A stretch of DNA of 64,000 nucleotides from Zasmidium citrigriseum. Lineage: Eukaryota; Ascomycota; Dothideomycetes; Mycosphaerellales; Mycosphaerellaceae. This document shows positions 51,652-62,639 of the stretch, piece after piece; the stretch's first letter is position 1; each line of letters opens with the position of its first letter. Made by a program: the position numbers and the translations under genes. The notes beneath the pieces were generated by a model. That model saw only the letters and a program-made list of their open reading frames with translations. It was not told the origin of the DNA and did not search any database. Location of the stretch: assembly GCA_002786025.1 (NCBI GenBank), contig NHNW01000027.1, positions 433,412-497,411 on the forward strand. Reading direction: 5' to 3'.

Positions 51652-52445
51652 CTTTTCTGTATTGGTCCAGCAGTCAGGTGTGCCCACACAATAGCGATGT
51701 CAAGTCTTTATATGCTACATCAAAATTCGAAAGTCTTCAGCTGCACAGCCGCAGATTCCACATCTATCAACCTGCTAAATGCAGCACCTGTGAAGTACCA
51801 CGCAGAGTCTTTTTTACCTGAACGGGCGGTAGAGGCTGAATTCGTAGGCCGAGAACCACCCAAACCAGCTGCAGGGTGCCTCTCTTGTACACAAGAGCAC
51901 TCCCACTGCGTTAATCAAATCATCGCACTTGATTAGCACAACAACGCAGGATTCGACAAGCAAATCGTTTCCCCAGCTTCACAGAGCCTCTTCATCCTTT
52001 GAAAGCAGATCCAAGAATTTTGAGAACCATCCGCTGCGCCTCTTGCGTAGAGAGCGATGACGTCGATCGTTCATGTGTCATCACATGGAGGATGAATACA
52101 GCTCACTAGCGTCGAACTTTAATCTATGCGCAAGTCGCAGTAGAAGTCGATGTAGCTCGATCGGGAAAAACTTGCGCGGATATAGTAGACCTGCCTTGCT
52201 ACCTCTTCGTTCAGTTGCGCCGTCGACTGACCAAGCTTCGTATGGGGAACAGCCGCGATGAAGAGAATCATGGCGGTGTCTCTTTTGCGTATGGAAGCCT
52301 GTCGCAACGACAGAGATCAACATCAAAGACTCAGACAGATAAAATATAACGTGTCTTCGGTACCAACTCACAATCACAATGCCACCCCTCAGAAAACTCT
52401 TCAACTCCCTAATCCTCATAATCGAAACCTTCGACCTCCGCCAAA
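51652..52445. other. Divergent upstream region of two secreted-peptidase genes
   Basis: Lies between the aspartic protease gene (minus) and the S33 peptidase gene (plus). Frames such as 52081-52419 (minus) have no features. The shared 5' region may co-regulate the two peptidases, which is inference. Confidence 0.5.
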
Positions 52446-53995
52446 ATGAAACCCAGCCTTACCCTCCTAGCCGCAACTCTCACCCACGCAATCCCCTTGC
52501 AACAACGAAACAGCACCACAGACTCAATCCACTGGCATGAATGCCCCACCTCCATCGAAAACAACGCCGGTCTCGACTGCGCCGAGTTCTCCGTGCCTTT
52601 AAACTGGAACGATCCAAACGGCGAAACCATCACACTGTCCATGAACCGTTGGCCGGCTTCTGATCCGGAGTCTCGAATCGGAACGATTGTGTACAATCCA
52701 GGAGGGCCGGGGGTCTCGGCGATTGAGCAGGTTGCAGGGTTTGCATTGAATGCTACGTATTGGGGGAAGGCGTTGAGGGCGTTTGATCTGAGTGGGTAGA
52801 CTCCTAAACACCCGAGCTTTCTTCACAGGCACTGACAACTTTCACAGTCGGGCTTGATCCAAGAGGCGTCGGACGCAGCTCTCCCATCAAATGTGATCCG
52901 GATCTCTGGAATAATCGTCCCTCACAATTCGTCCACACAGAGCAAGACTTCGTGAATCTGATCGAATTCAACCGGAACTTCGCCCTTAGCTGTCAAGAAC
53001 GAACGGGAGATCTCGTCAAACACATCGACACACCAAGCGTAGCCAGAGACATCGATGCTTTGCGAGTCGCCCTCGGAGAAGACAAGATCAACTTCTTCGG
53101 CCAGTCGTATGGCACACAGATCGGAGGCTCCTACGCAGAACTCTTCCCCAACAACTTCCGAGCCATGGTCCTCGATGGCAATGTCGATCACTCACTGGCC
53201 GAGATCCCCGTCGTCGTATCCGAAATCTACGGCTACGAAGTAGTCTGGAACCACTTCGTGACCTGGTGCAGAAACACAACCTCCTGCGTTCTGCACGACC
53301 AAGACATAGACGCCCAATTCGACAAAATGATCAACGCAGCCTTCAATTCACCGTTGCCAGTCCCCGAATGCAAGACCTCAGGTGACTGTCGTGACTTCAT
53401 TCGACCAGAGGATATCACCGGGCTCGTCCAGACAAGGCTAGACGCCAAATCTGTCCCTGCTGCCTCCGAGAAAGAAGTCCCGACTTGGTCGACCCTTGCA
53501 GAAATACTGGCAGAAGCCTTCAAGGGGAACTATACAGCTTTTGCCCCCGATCTTGCCATGAACGAAAGTTCTCATTTTTGGCAAATGCAGCTCATTAATT
53601 GTCTCGACTGGGACCACAATGCTAGCTGCGCCGCAGATCTGATCTACCAAACCGAGTTCATGTTCCACGATGCTCCTCATACTCGAGGGACGGCGCAGAC
53701 ATACGCCATCAATGCGATCTGTGCTGGATGGCCATTCCCGGTTCCAGATCCGCCGCATATGGATGTAGTCAACTCGAGCGCTGCTCCAGTGTTCTTGTTG
53801 AATGCCTTCTACGATCCAGAGACACCATTCGACCAGGCTGTGTCGTTGCAGAGGCAGCTTCCGGGGAGCGTCTTGGTTGCGAATAAGAAGGATGGACATA
53901 CAACTTACCAGTATGCCGGGGAAGGAGCGAGGATGGTGGATGCGTATTTGGTGAATTTGACGTTGCCGGGGCCGAATACTGTTGTTGAGAATTGA
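52446..53995 (+). CDS. Secreted S33-family tripeptidyl aminopeptidase (alpha/beta hydrolase), two exons
   Basis: Exons 52446-52791 and 52848-53995, joined over a 56 bp intron, give 497 residues. The signal peptide is MKPSLTLLAATLTHAIP. IGTIVYNPGGPGVSAIEQ is the oxyanion-hole region of proline-iminopeptidase-like enzymes. After the intron comes VGLDPRGVGRSSPIKC, then the nucleophile elbow INFFGQSYGTQIG (Ser in G-Q-S-Y-G). The catalytic Asp is in LNAFYDPETPFDQA and the His in ANKKDGHTTYQY, within a TAP-like C-terminal domain. Streptomyces-type tripeptidyl aminopeptidases share this plan. It should remove tripeptides from peptide N-termini outside the cell. It is next to the aspartic protease gene in divergent orientation. 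Confidence 0.92.
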
Positions 53996-54032
53996 TCGTG
54001 GTCGAAAGCTCTAGGGGGGCAAGGCTCATGCC

Positions 54033-55172
54033 TCATTCCATATCAACGAATCCAGCATCATCCCCTGTCCTGTCGACCAACCATCCAAACTTGCCTTGTT
54101 CCGTCCAAGATTTCCAGATGTACTCCGGCAAATCCAATTCCCTTGGTTCAACGAGCTCATACTTCTCACTCTCTCTTCCGAACAAGTCTTGGCCACTTCT
54201 GACTCTCTCCAAGATTGTACTCGTGTTTCGATTCTCTTCCGTGTTCAGACTCGTATGCGAGAAACTCTCCATCTTCGTCCTAAACTCAGCCACCCTTGCA
54301 AAGCACGAGGAGCAATGCCAGCCTGCATCCCACAGAGTAGCTCGGTCCCACCAGCGACGGAGAGAGTGCAGTGGAACGAGCAGCGACGACGTTGGCGGCA
54401 AGATATCCATTCGCAGATCGTTCGGCCGCAGTGTCGATTCAATCGAGCCTTCGTAAGTTGTAGCTTGCGGATGAGGCCATTGAGGCCCAATATGCCTCCG
54501 CTGGAAAGAGTAGTAGAAGAATTGACTGCCCAGAGTCAGACGCCTTGGAATATCGCAAGCTCTGAGCAGCATCGCTGTCGCTGGGCGAATGAGTTCGTCG
54601 ACATCGCTGACAAGGAGAACATCTCCCTTCTTGGGCTCTGCTTCTGTGCCCTTGAGCATTGGAAAGATCGAAGTCAAGAGAGCGTTCCGCTGGAAGTCTT
54701 CGTGGTCCCAGGCACGAGTGCTCTTGATGGGATCTTCAACAGTCCGATGGATGATCTGATGGTGGAACTTGCTGAAGCGATTCCAGATCATAGGATCGTC
54801 CAGGAGTGTAGGCTTTGGTTTGCCGCTGAATGTCGTCGTCGATTCCAAGATCACAAAGTACGAGACGTAAGGCGAAAGGGTATGCAGACGGATCTCCAGC
54901 CAATCGAGCTCCGTCGAGAGCAATATGAGGTCGTAGATCTTCTTGTTCGAGGATCGAGTCGGCGCAAGTCCATGAGCACTGCACACTGCTTGTCGAGCGC
55001 TGAGATCGGCGACGCCTGACAGCGACTGCAGCTCGAAGAGATCATGCTGGAGAACATGTTCGCGGCTCGTATCATGCCAGATGATCACCATCAGCAGCAA
55101 CAAGGCTGCCACAACGGCGAGAATCCAGCCAAGTCGCCATCGTCGCTGAGGAAGCCGGAGTCGTAACAACAT
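54033..55172 (-). CDS. GT17-type glycosyltransferase (beta-1,4-N-acetylglucosaminyltransferase-like), type II membrane protein
   Basis: Single exon, 379 residues. A short basic N-terminus precedes a membrane anchor (LGWILAVVAALLLLMVII, about 15-32), the layout of a Golgi type II enzyme. The GT17 core follows: KKIYDLILLSTELDWLEIRLHTL, SYFVILESTTTFSGKPKP, then GDVLLVSDVDELIRPATAMLLRAC, whose D-V-D-E is the likely metal/nucleotide-sugar motif. QFFYYSFQRRH and WDAGWHCSSCFARV come next. GT17 includes the animal bisecting GlcNAc transferase; the acceptor of fungal members is not well known. It is convergent with the S33 peptidase gene, with only 37 bp between stop codons. Confidence 0.9.
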   Translation of the reverse strand: MLLRLRLPQRRWRLGWILAVVAALLLLMVIIWHDTSREHVLQHDLFELQSLSGVADLSARQAVCSAHGLAPTRSSNKKIYDLILLSTELDWLEIRLHTLSPYVSYFVILESTTTFSGKPKPTLLDDPMIWNRFSKFHHQIIHRTVEDPIKSTRAWDHEDFQRNALLTSIFPMLKGTEAEPKKGDVLLVSDVDELIRPATAMLLRACDIPRRLTLGSQFFYYSFQRRHIGPQWPHPQATTYEGSIESTLRPNDLRMDILPPTSSLLVPLHSLRRWWDRATLWDAGWHCSSCFARVAEFRTKMESFSHTSLNTEENRNTSTILERVRSGQDLFGRESEKYELVEPRELDLPEYIWKSWTEQGKFGWLVDRTGDDAGFVDME

Positions 55173-56462
55173 CGTTCGTGGCCGGGCGCCATGTTGAACG
55201 AAAGTTCAGGTGAGAAGAAGACATCGTAGATGCAATCCAAGGTGTGTTGACGTGTTGCAAGAACGATCCTAATGGGGCAAGCAAGCCCATGCGCTCTTCC
55301 CAAAAAGCACCAGCGTCCAGCACGGCGCAACGACATCCGCTCGCGGAAAGTGCCCAAGTCGAAGTCGACATGTTTCAATGATGATTATTTCTCGTACTCG
55401 CAAAGCTCCACGTGGTCCTCCTCCTGCGATGGAGTAATTGGCGAGAATATGAACGTTCAGGATGAATATATCTCCGACTTGACTGACTGACCTGCGGGCT
55501 CCTCCAAGTTCTTTCTCAAAACGACGGGAGCTATGAAAAGCAGCGTCAACGTCAAAGGTGACAGCAACCCGGAAACGCCTTGGTGTCCGCTCGACCACCC
55601 GTTAGACTCCCAACACCTACTATAGCCGTGGTCATACAAGAATCAACCTTGCTGACCAGCTCATCTCCTGCTTACCAGCTTGGAATTTCCGCCAGCCTTA
55701 CGTAGCGGCAACATCCACACCCACCACTTCTAATACGACCTTTCCAGAACTACCCTGGTGTCCGACAGACACCCGTTAGCCTCCCAATCTCCACGTCAAG
55801 TCTCCATTTACCGCTTACCGTTTTCTCTCTCTTCCATAGATGTCGCTGACCAGCTTAACATCCGCCTCAGCCTTACTCACCAGCAACTCCATCATCAATA
55901 TCCCCTATCCCTGATCCATGCTAGCACCCGATGAAGTCCCATTCTTTACCAACTACTCCTGTCAGCTTCGTACAACATATTGACATCCTTGCAAGTGGGG
56001 ATCAGTCAGAGACCAATATTCCAAAACACAAACCATGTATCATTCACTACTCATGTAAGACTATACACACCTCCCCTGCTCCAGCGCACACACCCACATC
56101 CCCTTCTGCAACAACCCCTAATGCGCTGCGTCCTCCTCAGTGATAGTCTCGTCCAGCGGTCGTCCATCGTCGCCATCGACTGAAACGAATTTGATCCATG
56201 CCATCCCATGCCTTCCTCCCCAAGTCGTGAGCTACAAATACAGTTGCATTCGCGTTAGAGTCGTCGTCGTTACAGTGACCGGTTCGTCAGAAGTGGGTGA
56301 TTTTGAGGCTTGTTGATTAGTAGCGTAACGACACCGCCGTGACTCCTTCGCTAAATGCAGACGCGAACACACACTCATCCCGAACTTTTTTGCTTGGTAG
56401 GAACGTTACCGGTGAGCTTGTTGGTACATCCAGTCGAACATCCAACATCACTCTCCAACACT
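55173..56462. other. Intergenic, 1.3 kb, with a diverged direct repeat
   Basis: No gene called. A 109-residue minus-strand frame (55269-55598) has no features. The only structure seen is the repeat at 55577-55910. Confidence 0.45.
55577..55910. repeat. Diverged direct repeat, period about 175 bp
   Basis: TGGTGTCCG...CACCCGTTAG(A/C)CTCCCAA occurs at about 55581 and about 55758. In each case GCTGACCAGCT and then CAGCCTTAC follow further on, in the same order, though spacing differs. This suggests an old tandem duplication. No coding potential and no RIP composition. Confidence 0.5.
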
Positions 56463-59300
56463 TCAATCCCGGATCTGCTCATACAGCAAGATGTAGGCGA
56501 CCTTGTTGTCGCGCACGCCTTCCTTCTTGGCAGTCGGAGTCCGCTTGCCGGTCGTGCTGGTAGGGGTGCTCGTGCCGTTGGTGGTGATGGCCGCACCACT
56601 CCACTTCTTCGAATGGCCATTGGCGCTGCCGTTGACCTCGGACCATGGCTTCTCCTCTTCAGGCTCCTTCTCGGCTTCATCCAATCCTTGGTACATGTTG
56701 CGCTGCTTCTGCAGCTCAGAGTCCGCCTTGTGCTGCTCGAGGGCTTTGGCGAGGATCTTGGGATCTTCCTCAGCTCCGCCTTCAGCAACATCCTCGGCAC
56801 GGACACGGCGGATGACGGTATCATCCATGCGAATCCATTCGCGGCTGTCTTGGCGCAGTACGTCGACAGTGTAATGACCACCTGCAGCTGACTTTCCATG
56901 GTGGTAGACAACGCTCGTGAGGCGGTATTTGGGATGGTTCTTCACTCCAAGTGCGTTGCGCTTGGCGGGTGAGAAGACTTCCTTGGGAAGCTCCAGCTCC
57001 AGTGGGTATCCAACCTTCTTCCAGATCTTCTGCGTTCCCGAGAAGCTGCTATCGTACTGGAAGCGCTTGAGATGAAGGATGAGGACCGGTGGCACCGAGT
57101 CGATGAACAGCTGCTTCTTAGCAGTGTTGCTTCTTCCACCGAATTCGCCGGTCATCACTTCCGTCTTAGTGAGACCCTTGAGAGCGTCGACGATGTTGTT
57201 GACCTGGGCTGAACCAATGTCCAGTTGCAAAGGCTTGTATGGCTCGCGCGTCACGGAGTCCTTAAGGCCGGGCACACGGAATTCAGATCGCAGATAGCCT
57301 CCGAAGATCTTCGTGATGGGTGAAGGAGTCTCCTCTTCGCCGGCGGTCCTGGTCACTGCAGCCTTCTGCTTCGGTCCAACCTCTTGCCAGCCGTCTGCTG
57401 AAGTTGGGGACATGACGGTCTCAGGCGAGCCGATACCGTTCTCTTGCGGCTTGGCCTCAGCTTGACCTTGGATGACCTTGACGCATTCATCGTGGAGGCC
57501 CTCGAGAAGGAATCCCAGGAACTCCTCGGCATCTTGCTGTTGTCCTCTCTGTGAAATGTCAGTGCTGTTCTTAGCTCATGTTGACTTTGCTCCCACTTAC
57601 CCTCATGCTCGCAAAACGCGGCAGCTTCCTGATCACCTCGTAAACGTACTCGGGCGTGACTGATTCGCCGTACTCCTCAAGCTGCTCTTGCTTGAGGTTT
57701 GTCCTCAACTCATCCGCCGACTCCGCGCTTGCTAAAACCTTGAACTCTCTCATAAACATAATCATCGCGTCAACAAGTGGGGTATCGCTCTTCATAGAAT
57801 GCACAGTTCGTTGCCGGACTTGGTCTAGGAAGTTGTAGAAGGGAACGCAAAAGACCAGTACTTGGAGAACCTGTCGCACGTTAGCATGTAAAGCAGTGGC
57901 TCATACTCGAGCGAGACTCACCGAATTCATATAGCACATATTTCCAGTGTTTACAAGCCCTCTGGGCTCGAGAAATGGGAGCCTCAAGTCGCTCTTCACG
58001 TTGTATTGCCGCAGAGCATCGGCCAGAGATGCGCTCTTAGGCAGCTGGAAGCCATTGGTGATGACTTCGCCATTGGTCGATGCTGCTGCTGCGCCAGGCT
58101 TGGACTTTGTACGAACCAAGTCAGCCCACGACTTAGGTGCTGGCTTCGGTGCAGGTGCAGGCGCCTCTTGTGCTGCTTCTGGGGCCGCAGTTGGCTCTCC
58201 ATCGACCTTTGTGGCCTGCTCTTCTTCCGCCTTGGGCGCCTTCTCTTCCTCGCTCTTCTTAGGAGTGTCCTGCTTCACGGTCGCTGGCGGCGAAGCTTCC
58301 TTGGGCTTAGGGAGCCCTGGGATGACTGGCACAGCAATTGCTGTTCGTGTATCCCTCCGCGCATGCTGCTGCTGTGTGGGAGTGGGCTTCGGCGAGTTGG
58401 TAGATGCCTGAGCGGGTGTTGCAGGCGTAGATACTTGTGTGAAGTCGCTCTCAGAAGGAGCTTGCGATGTGGCAGGGGTTTCAGGCTCGGAAGGCGCGGC
58501 GATGGTCGAGGTCTCTGATGGCGGCTCTTCCGCAGACGCCGCCTGTGATTCTGGCTGCGTCTCATCTTCTAATGAGGGCTTTTCTCGCGTAGGCAGAGCT
58601 ACGGCAGTGTTCGAGGCGCGAAGATTTCTACGTCTCCGTCGCCTAGTAGGAGCACGCGATGGGAAGGTCTGCTGGTGTTCTGGGACCGAGTACCATGGAA
58701 GCTATACATCATCAGCAATGAACAGCGTGAATTTGATGTTGATCATACCTTTGGCCAAAAGGGCGTCTTATGCTCTGGTGGCAGCGAGAGCGGGTTCTGA
58801 GGAATAGAAGGTCGTCGTGTGGGCTGGGCGGGAGGTGTCTGAATTCGAGGCTCTTCTGGCTTGGGCGCTGCTGCTGGAGCTGGCGCAGGGGAGGGAGATG
58901 CAGCTGGCGCTTGCTGCTGCATGTATGGCGGAATGGGTCGCGGCGACTGGGTGGCCTGGGGCGGCGCCGCCATCTGGGTGGGCTGTCGTGTGACTGGAGT
59001 CATGGACTGGACATGCGGCGCCGAGCTAACGACCATAGGGGATCTGGGCTGGTATGGCGGCTGCTGCATGTGCGGCGGCGGATAGGCGTGAGGCTGCGGG
59101 TAGGGTGGTTGCCATCGGTAAGCTGCTTGCGGAGGAGGATGTGCGTAGTAGTAGCCGGGTTGAATGGGCGACGGCGGCGGCTGGTGATGGTGGTGATAGT
59201 ACGGCTGGTGATGAGCCGGGTAGCCATATTCACGTCGCGGTGGAGGGTGCAGAGGCACGGCAGCGGGAATATGGCCCGCGCCCGCCATGGGGTGTTGCAT
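56463..59300 (-). CDS. Ubiquitin carboxyl-terminal hydrolase, Ubp3/USP10-like, four exons
   Basis: Minus-strand exons 59300-58749, 58701-57922, 57870-57601 and 57548-56463 encode 895 residues. A Pro/Gln/His/Tyr-rich N-terminus (about 1-180) precedes a disordered Ala/Glu/Pro region. There KSWADLVRTKSKPG resembles the segment of Ubp3/USP10 before the catalytic domain. The catalytic Cys box is GLVNTGNMCYMNSVLQVL, completed across an intron. GQQQDAEEFLGFLLEGLHDE is the QQDA box. DSVPPVLILHLKRFQYD and the His box VVYHHGKSAAGGHYTVDV follow, with DDTVIRRV carrying the final polar residue. In yeast Ubp3 with Bre5 acts in vesicle traffic and ribophagy; USP10 regulates several animal proteins. A Thr/Ser-rich insert near the end precedes VAYILLYEQI. 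Confidence 0.93.
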
Positions 59301-60059
59301 GAGCGAGAGCGCCGGGGAAGAGCTCCCTCCCGGCGAGGAGGCAGCGACGGCTAGGCCACGACGCCTGCCGTTAGAAAGGGCAGCGGGCTGTCAGCGACGG
59401 GTGGTAAGCTGATGAGGTGGTGCTGCAGCTGGGCGGACGCATCGAACGCAGCGAGCGGCGTGCTGCTGTCGTGTGCGCAAGGATGTTCGATGTTGACGGC
59501 GGCGGAGCGGAGAGAGGTTAGGTCAGGACGTCGGGGCTCGAATTCGGTCACTGCCCTCGCGCGCCCATGCTACGTGCCTGAGCGGGCTGTAGCAGCGGGT
59601 GGACCTGGAGGTGGAGGATGAGAGATGCGGACGACGAGACAGCGACCGGAGAAGTGAGTGCGAAGAGTCGAGCGAATTGTCAGTCGGGCAGAAGAGTGAT
59701 GTTGAAGACCGCCGCTAGTTGGATTTGTATGTGGGTCCGTGCGTGCGGCTATTTTTCAGACTTCATCGCCATGACAGTCACTGCTTTGAGAAATTCGACA
59801 CGTGAGAACAGAATGATCAGCAGATCTGCGCACAACCTGCGTTTGAATTGATTGACTCGAAGCTACTCGAGCGCGCGTCTCCAATACTGAAGTAGCGACT
59901 CGCCTCGTTCTTGCGAACAATAGCCGCTCTGCGCTGTGAGAGAACAAAGACCTGCGTCCACTTCTGGTCCCAATTCTCTGGGCCATGCCACAATGATCTT
60001 TCTTCTTCTTTCAATCTCCGTCGCTCCAACGACGTCTGAGCTCTCAAATGCATCTTCGC
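59301..60059. other. Intergenic, about 760 bp
   Basis: Leader and promoter of the deubiquitinase gene and 3' flank of the next gene. Frames on both strands lack features. Confidence 0.45.
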
Positions 60060-61397
60060 TTACTTTCCGCCCTTGGCGTAGTCTGGGACCTTGCCCACAA
60101 AGTATTGCTGGCCTGGATATGCCTTCTTCTGTGTGAGAGGACGGCCCGACCGACTCTGTGCTACTGGCACCTCTGAGGCATCTTCGCGCAAGTGAGTCTT
60201 GTGGGTGACAACGATCTCGGACGATGACTCTCCCGCCTCTTGGCCGGCCTGCTGAGGCACCGGACATGGCTCTGGCATAGTGCTGTTAACCTTCGACTTC
60301 CGGGGATCCCAATTGCGCAGTGGATCCTCTTCAGCTCTGAGAGACCGCGGAGTGCCGGCATGGGGAAACCAGGAAGACCGCATCTCGCTGCTTGGTGCCT
60401 CGCGCAGTGGTTGTGCTGATGTTGGCGTGCCTGGCCCGTCGTCGAGCATGTCGCTGAGAAGCAAAGGCTCGCCTGTGGATACGTCGTAGTCGATGCCATT
60501 GCCTTGCTGTGGCTGGCCAGTCTTGAGGTCTGACTTGGCTCGGCGGCGCTTCAGAGACCCATTTCTGGAAGTGTCACCCTTTGCCGAATCTCTCTCGCTC
60601 GCCGTGCGCTTCAGTCCAGCGAACGTATCGTCGTAGTCGTCCTCGTCGTCATCCTCAGTAGCCTGCATGACTGGCGACGGTTGCTGATGCGTGTAGGCGG
60701 TTTGGGGTGAGGTGTCGCGGAACGTGAAGGAGGATATCTCCGACTGAAGCTGCACGCCATTCTGACGCGATGCTCGAGCTGCTGGCAAGAGCGACTGCCT
60801 TGCGGATGGGTTGATGGTGTTTGTGTTAAGCTGCGTAGCACTCTGCGTCATTTGGCCTCCGTTGAGCAGGCCACCCAGCACAGCCATTACCGGCTGCTGG
60901 CGATCGGAAGCAGCTTGGAGGTCGCTGTGGTCTGCTGTTAGTCGTCATGTCTCGCGGATGGTGCGTCTCTGGTTGTTGCTCTCACCTGAGTTGCTTTTCG
61001 AAAGCACGATTGACCGCACGGGCTTCCTCATAACGTCCCTCATGGCTCTCGCACGCCCGCTTGATGGCAGACACCTCGTCGCGAAGGGTAGTTAGTGAGA
61101 CGTCACTAGGACTGAGAGAGAATTAGCGATAATCTCGATCGAAGATGCTGTCGCTTACCCTTTCAACAACTGCTCCAGGCCCTTGATAGATGCCTGGATA
61201 TTGGAGAACGTCTGCTCTTGGTTCTGGACGGTCGATGAGAGCTTGTTGAAGCCCAGGCTCAGGTCTTTGAATGAGGTCTTCAACTTGTCCACCTCGTCGC
61301 ACTTTGCTGCCAACTTGTCAACACGGTCCTGAAGTGCATCGAGACACTGCTCAATGCGGGCGGCGCCTCCACTGAGAAGGCCGCCGTGTCTCTCCAT
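60060..61397 (-). CDS. Coiled-coil, mostly disordered protein of unknown function, three exons
   Basis: Minus-strand exons 61397-61159, 61111-60986 and 60924-60060 encode 409 residues. Residues about 1-125 have heptad character: ARIEQCLDALQDRVDKLAAKCDEVDKLKTSF, then DEVSAIKRACESHEGRYEEA across the first intron. The rest is disordered with acidic (EDDDEDDYDDTF) and basic (SLKRRRAKSD) patches, the latter a likely nuclear signal. Conserved-looking short motifs are SSWFPHAGTPRSL and the C-terminal PGQQYFVGKVPDYAKG. The layout recalls nuclear or kinetochore-associated coiled-coil proteins, but I recognise no family and give no function. Met at 61397 was taken over an upstream in-frame Met at 61565, because the upstream stretch looks like leader. 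Introns are 47 and 61 bp. Confidence 0.7.
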
Positions 61398-61953
61398 GGC
61401 GGTGGATGGACTGGTGGCGCAACGGCGTGGCGATTGGCTTGGTCGGTGGTTGTGCGAGGGAGAGAAGAAGTCGGAAGTGAAGTTCGGTGAAAAGGCACCA
61501 GCAAGCGCGCTAGCACTAGCGTGGTTTTGTAGAAGGAAGGAGCGAATGGGTGGGCACAACTTCACTATTCAAACCCAATGCAATGCTCACCTTTCTCTTC
61601 GATGTTTAACAAGACACAAAGAGAGCTTTGAGCGGCTTGAACAAGAGCAACCGCCGAGAGAAACCGTCAGTACTGGAGGGGTCATGCTCCCAAGCTAGTT
61701 TGAAATGCTGAAGGTAATAGATGACTAGGAGACATGAAAGACCATACTTTACAGCGCCGGCTTACATTTGACCGGCAATTTCGCACGTCTACCTGCGTTC
61801 CAATGGGCCGGCGTCACTGCCCGCAAGTCCTCCGTTGCTTGCCCTGCGCCTTTCCCTGGCGTGGTTTCGACCAAGCCAACGCCAGCAATTGGTATCATTG
61901 TTTTCCCCATCATCTGTACACTATCGACACAGCATGTTCCCCTATTTTCTTTA
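61398..61953. other. Intergenic
   Basis: Promoter of the coiled-coil protein gene and 3' flank of MGR2. No gene seen. Confidence 0.5.
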
Positions 61954-62461
61954 TCATGATGCCTGTGGCGCGGTCCTCCTCTTGTGCATCTTCTCCAAAG
62001 GCATGACCATCGGCCTTCCGTACCTCATTTGCGACTTTGCGAAGGCCTCGGTGAGTATTGGCGAGCTCTCCGTTCGTATAGTCGTTCCGATGGACATGAA
62101 GAAGCTGTGAATGATCAGCGTCCGCCTCACGGGGTCGAGGACCCAGCATTTCGCACCCGAATGTTGCTGCTGAACCCAGCATGTATTGTCCCAGCGTTCG
62201 CATCATTCCATTCGCTCCTGGGCCATATCTGATGATGTTGGTTGCGCCGAAGATGAAACCAATGATCAGGCCAACAGCTACCACTCATCAGCATGAAGCA
62301 AAACATGATGTTCATCTGGGACGCATACTGCCACCCATCATAGCACCCATCTTGGCTGCGAGCTGTCAGACAAACGTTTGCACGCATTTTGTTTGCATTT
62401 CAATACCTTTGTCAAAGGTGGATGGGCCGGCCATGCCGCCAGCACCAGCGACGGGAGGCAT
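61954..62461 (-). CDS. MGR2: Mgr2/Romo1-like subunit of the mitochondrial TIM23 translocase, four small exons
   Basis: Minus-strand exons 62461-62407, 62355-62329, 62283-62157 and 62104-61954 encode 119 residues. The spliced protein has MPPVAGAGG..., KAKMGAMMGGMVAVGLIIGFIFG (first helix), [39 protein letters not shown] (second helix and end). These are the hallmarks of Mgr2/Romo1, an inner-membrane protein that couples Tim21 to TIM23 and gates lateral release of preproteins. Splice sites were fixed by these motifs, because no single frame covers more than part of the gene. Introns are 51, 45 and 52 bp. A basic C-terminal extension of about 30 residues (after RTESS) includes MHKRRTAPQAS. It is the last intact gene before the right-hand RIP element. 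Confidence 0.9.
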
Positions 62462-62550
62462 CTTGAAGATTGTGAGTGCTGAATCAAAGACAACTTGCTT
62501 CACTTGCCTCCACGAGAAGCTGTGAAGTCCCGCTCGGCTAAAGTTTAGAT

Positions 62551-62556
62551 CACGTG
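62551..62556. promoter_or_regulatory. CACGTG box upstream of MGR2
   Basis: A perfect E-box palindrome lies 90 bp upstream of the MGR2 start codon. A second CACGTG is at 62634-62639, directly at the element boundary. In fungi CACGTG is bound by bHLH factors such as Cbf1. That this site is used here is inference. Confidence 0.3.
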
Positions 62557-62639
62557 CACGACTGTGGAGCAACTCCGCTGAGCACAGCTGTTGTCAAATT
62601 TAGCCCATGACTTGATTGAAGTGTATATTAGGTCACGTG

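Noticed and set aside
59863..60267. 134-residue minus-strand frame overlapping the coiled-coil gene
   Set aside because: It is an alternate frame of the real last exon; the spliced model explains the region better.
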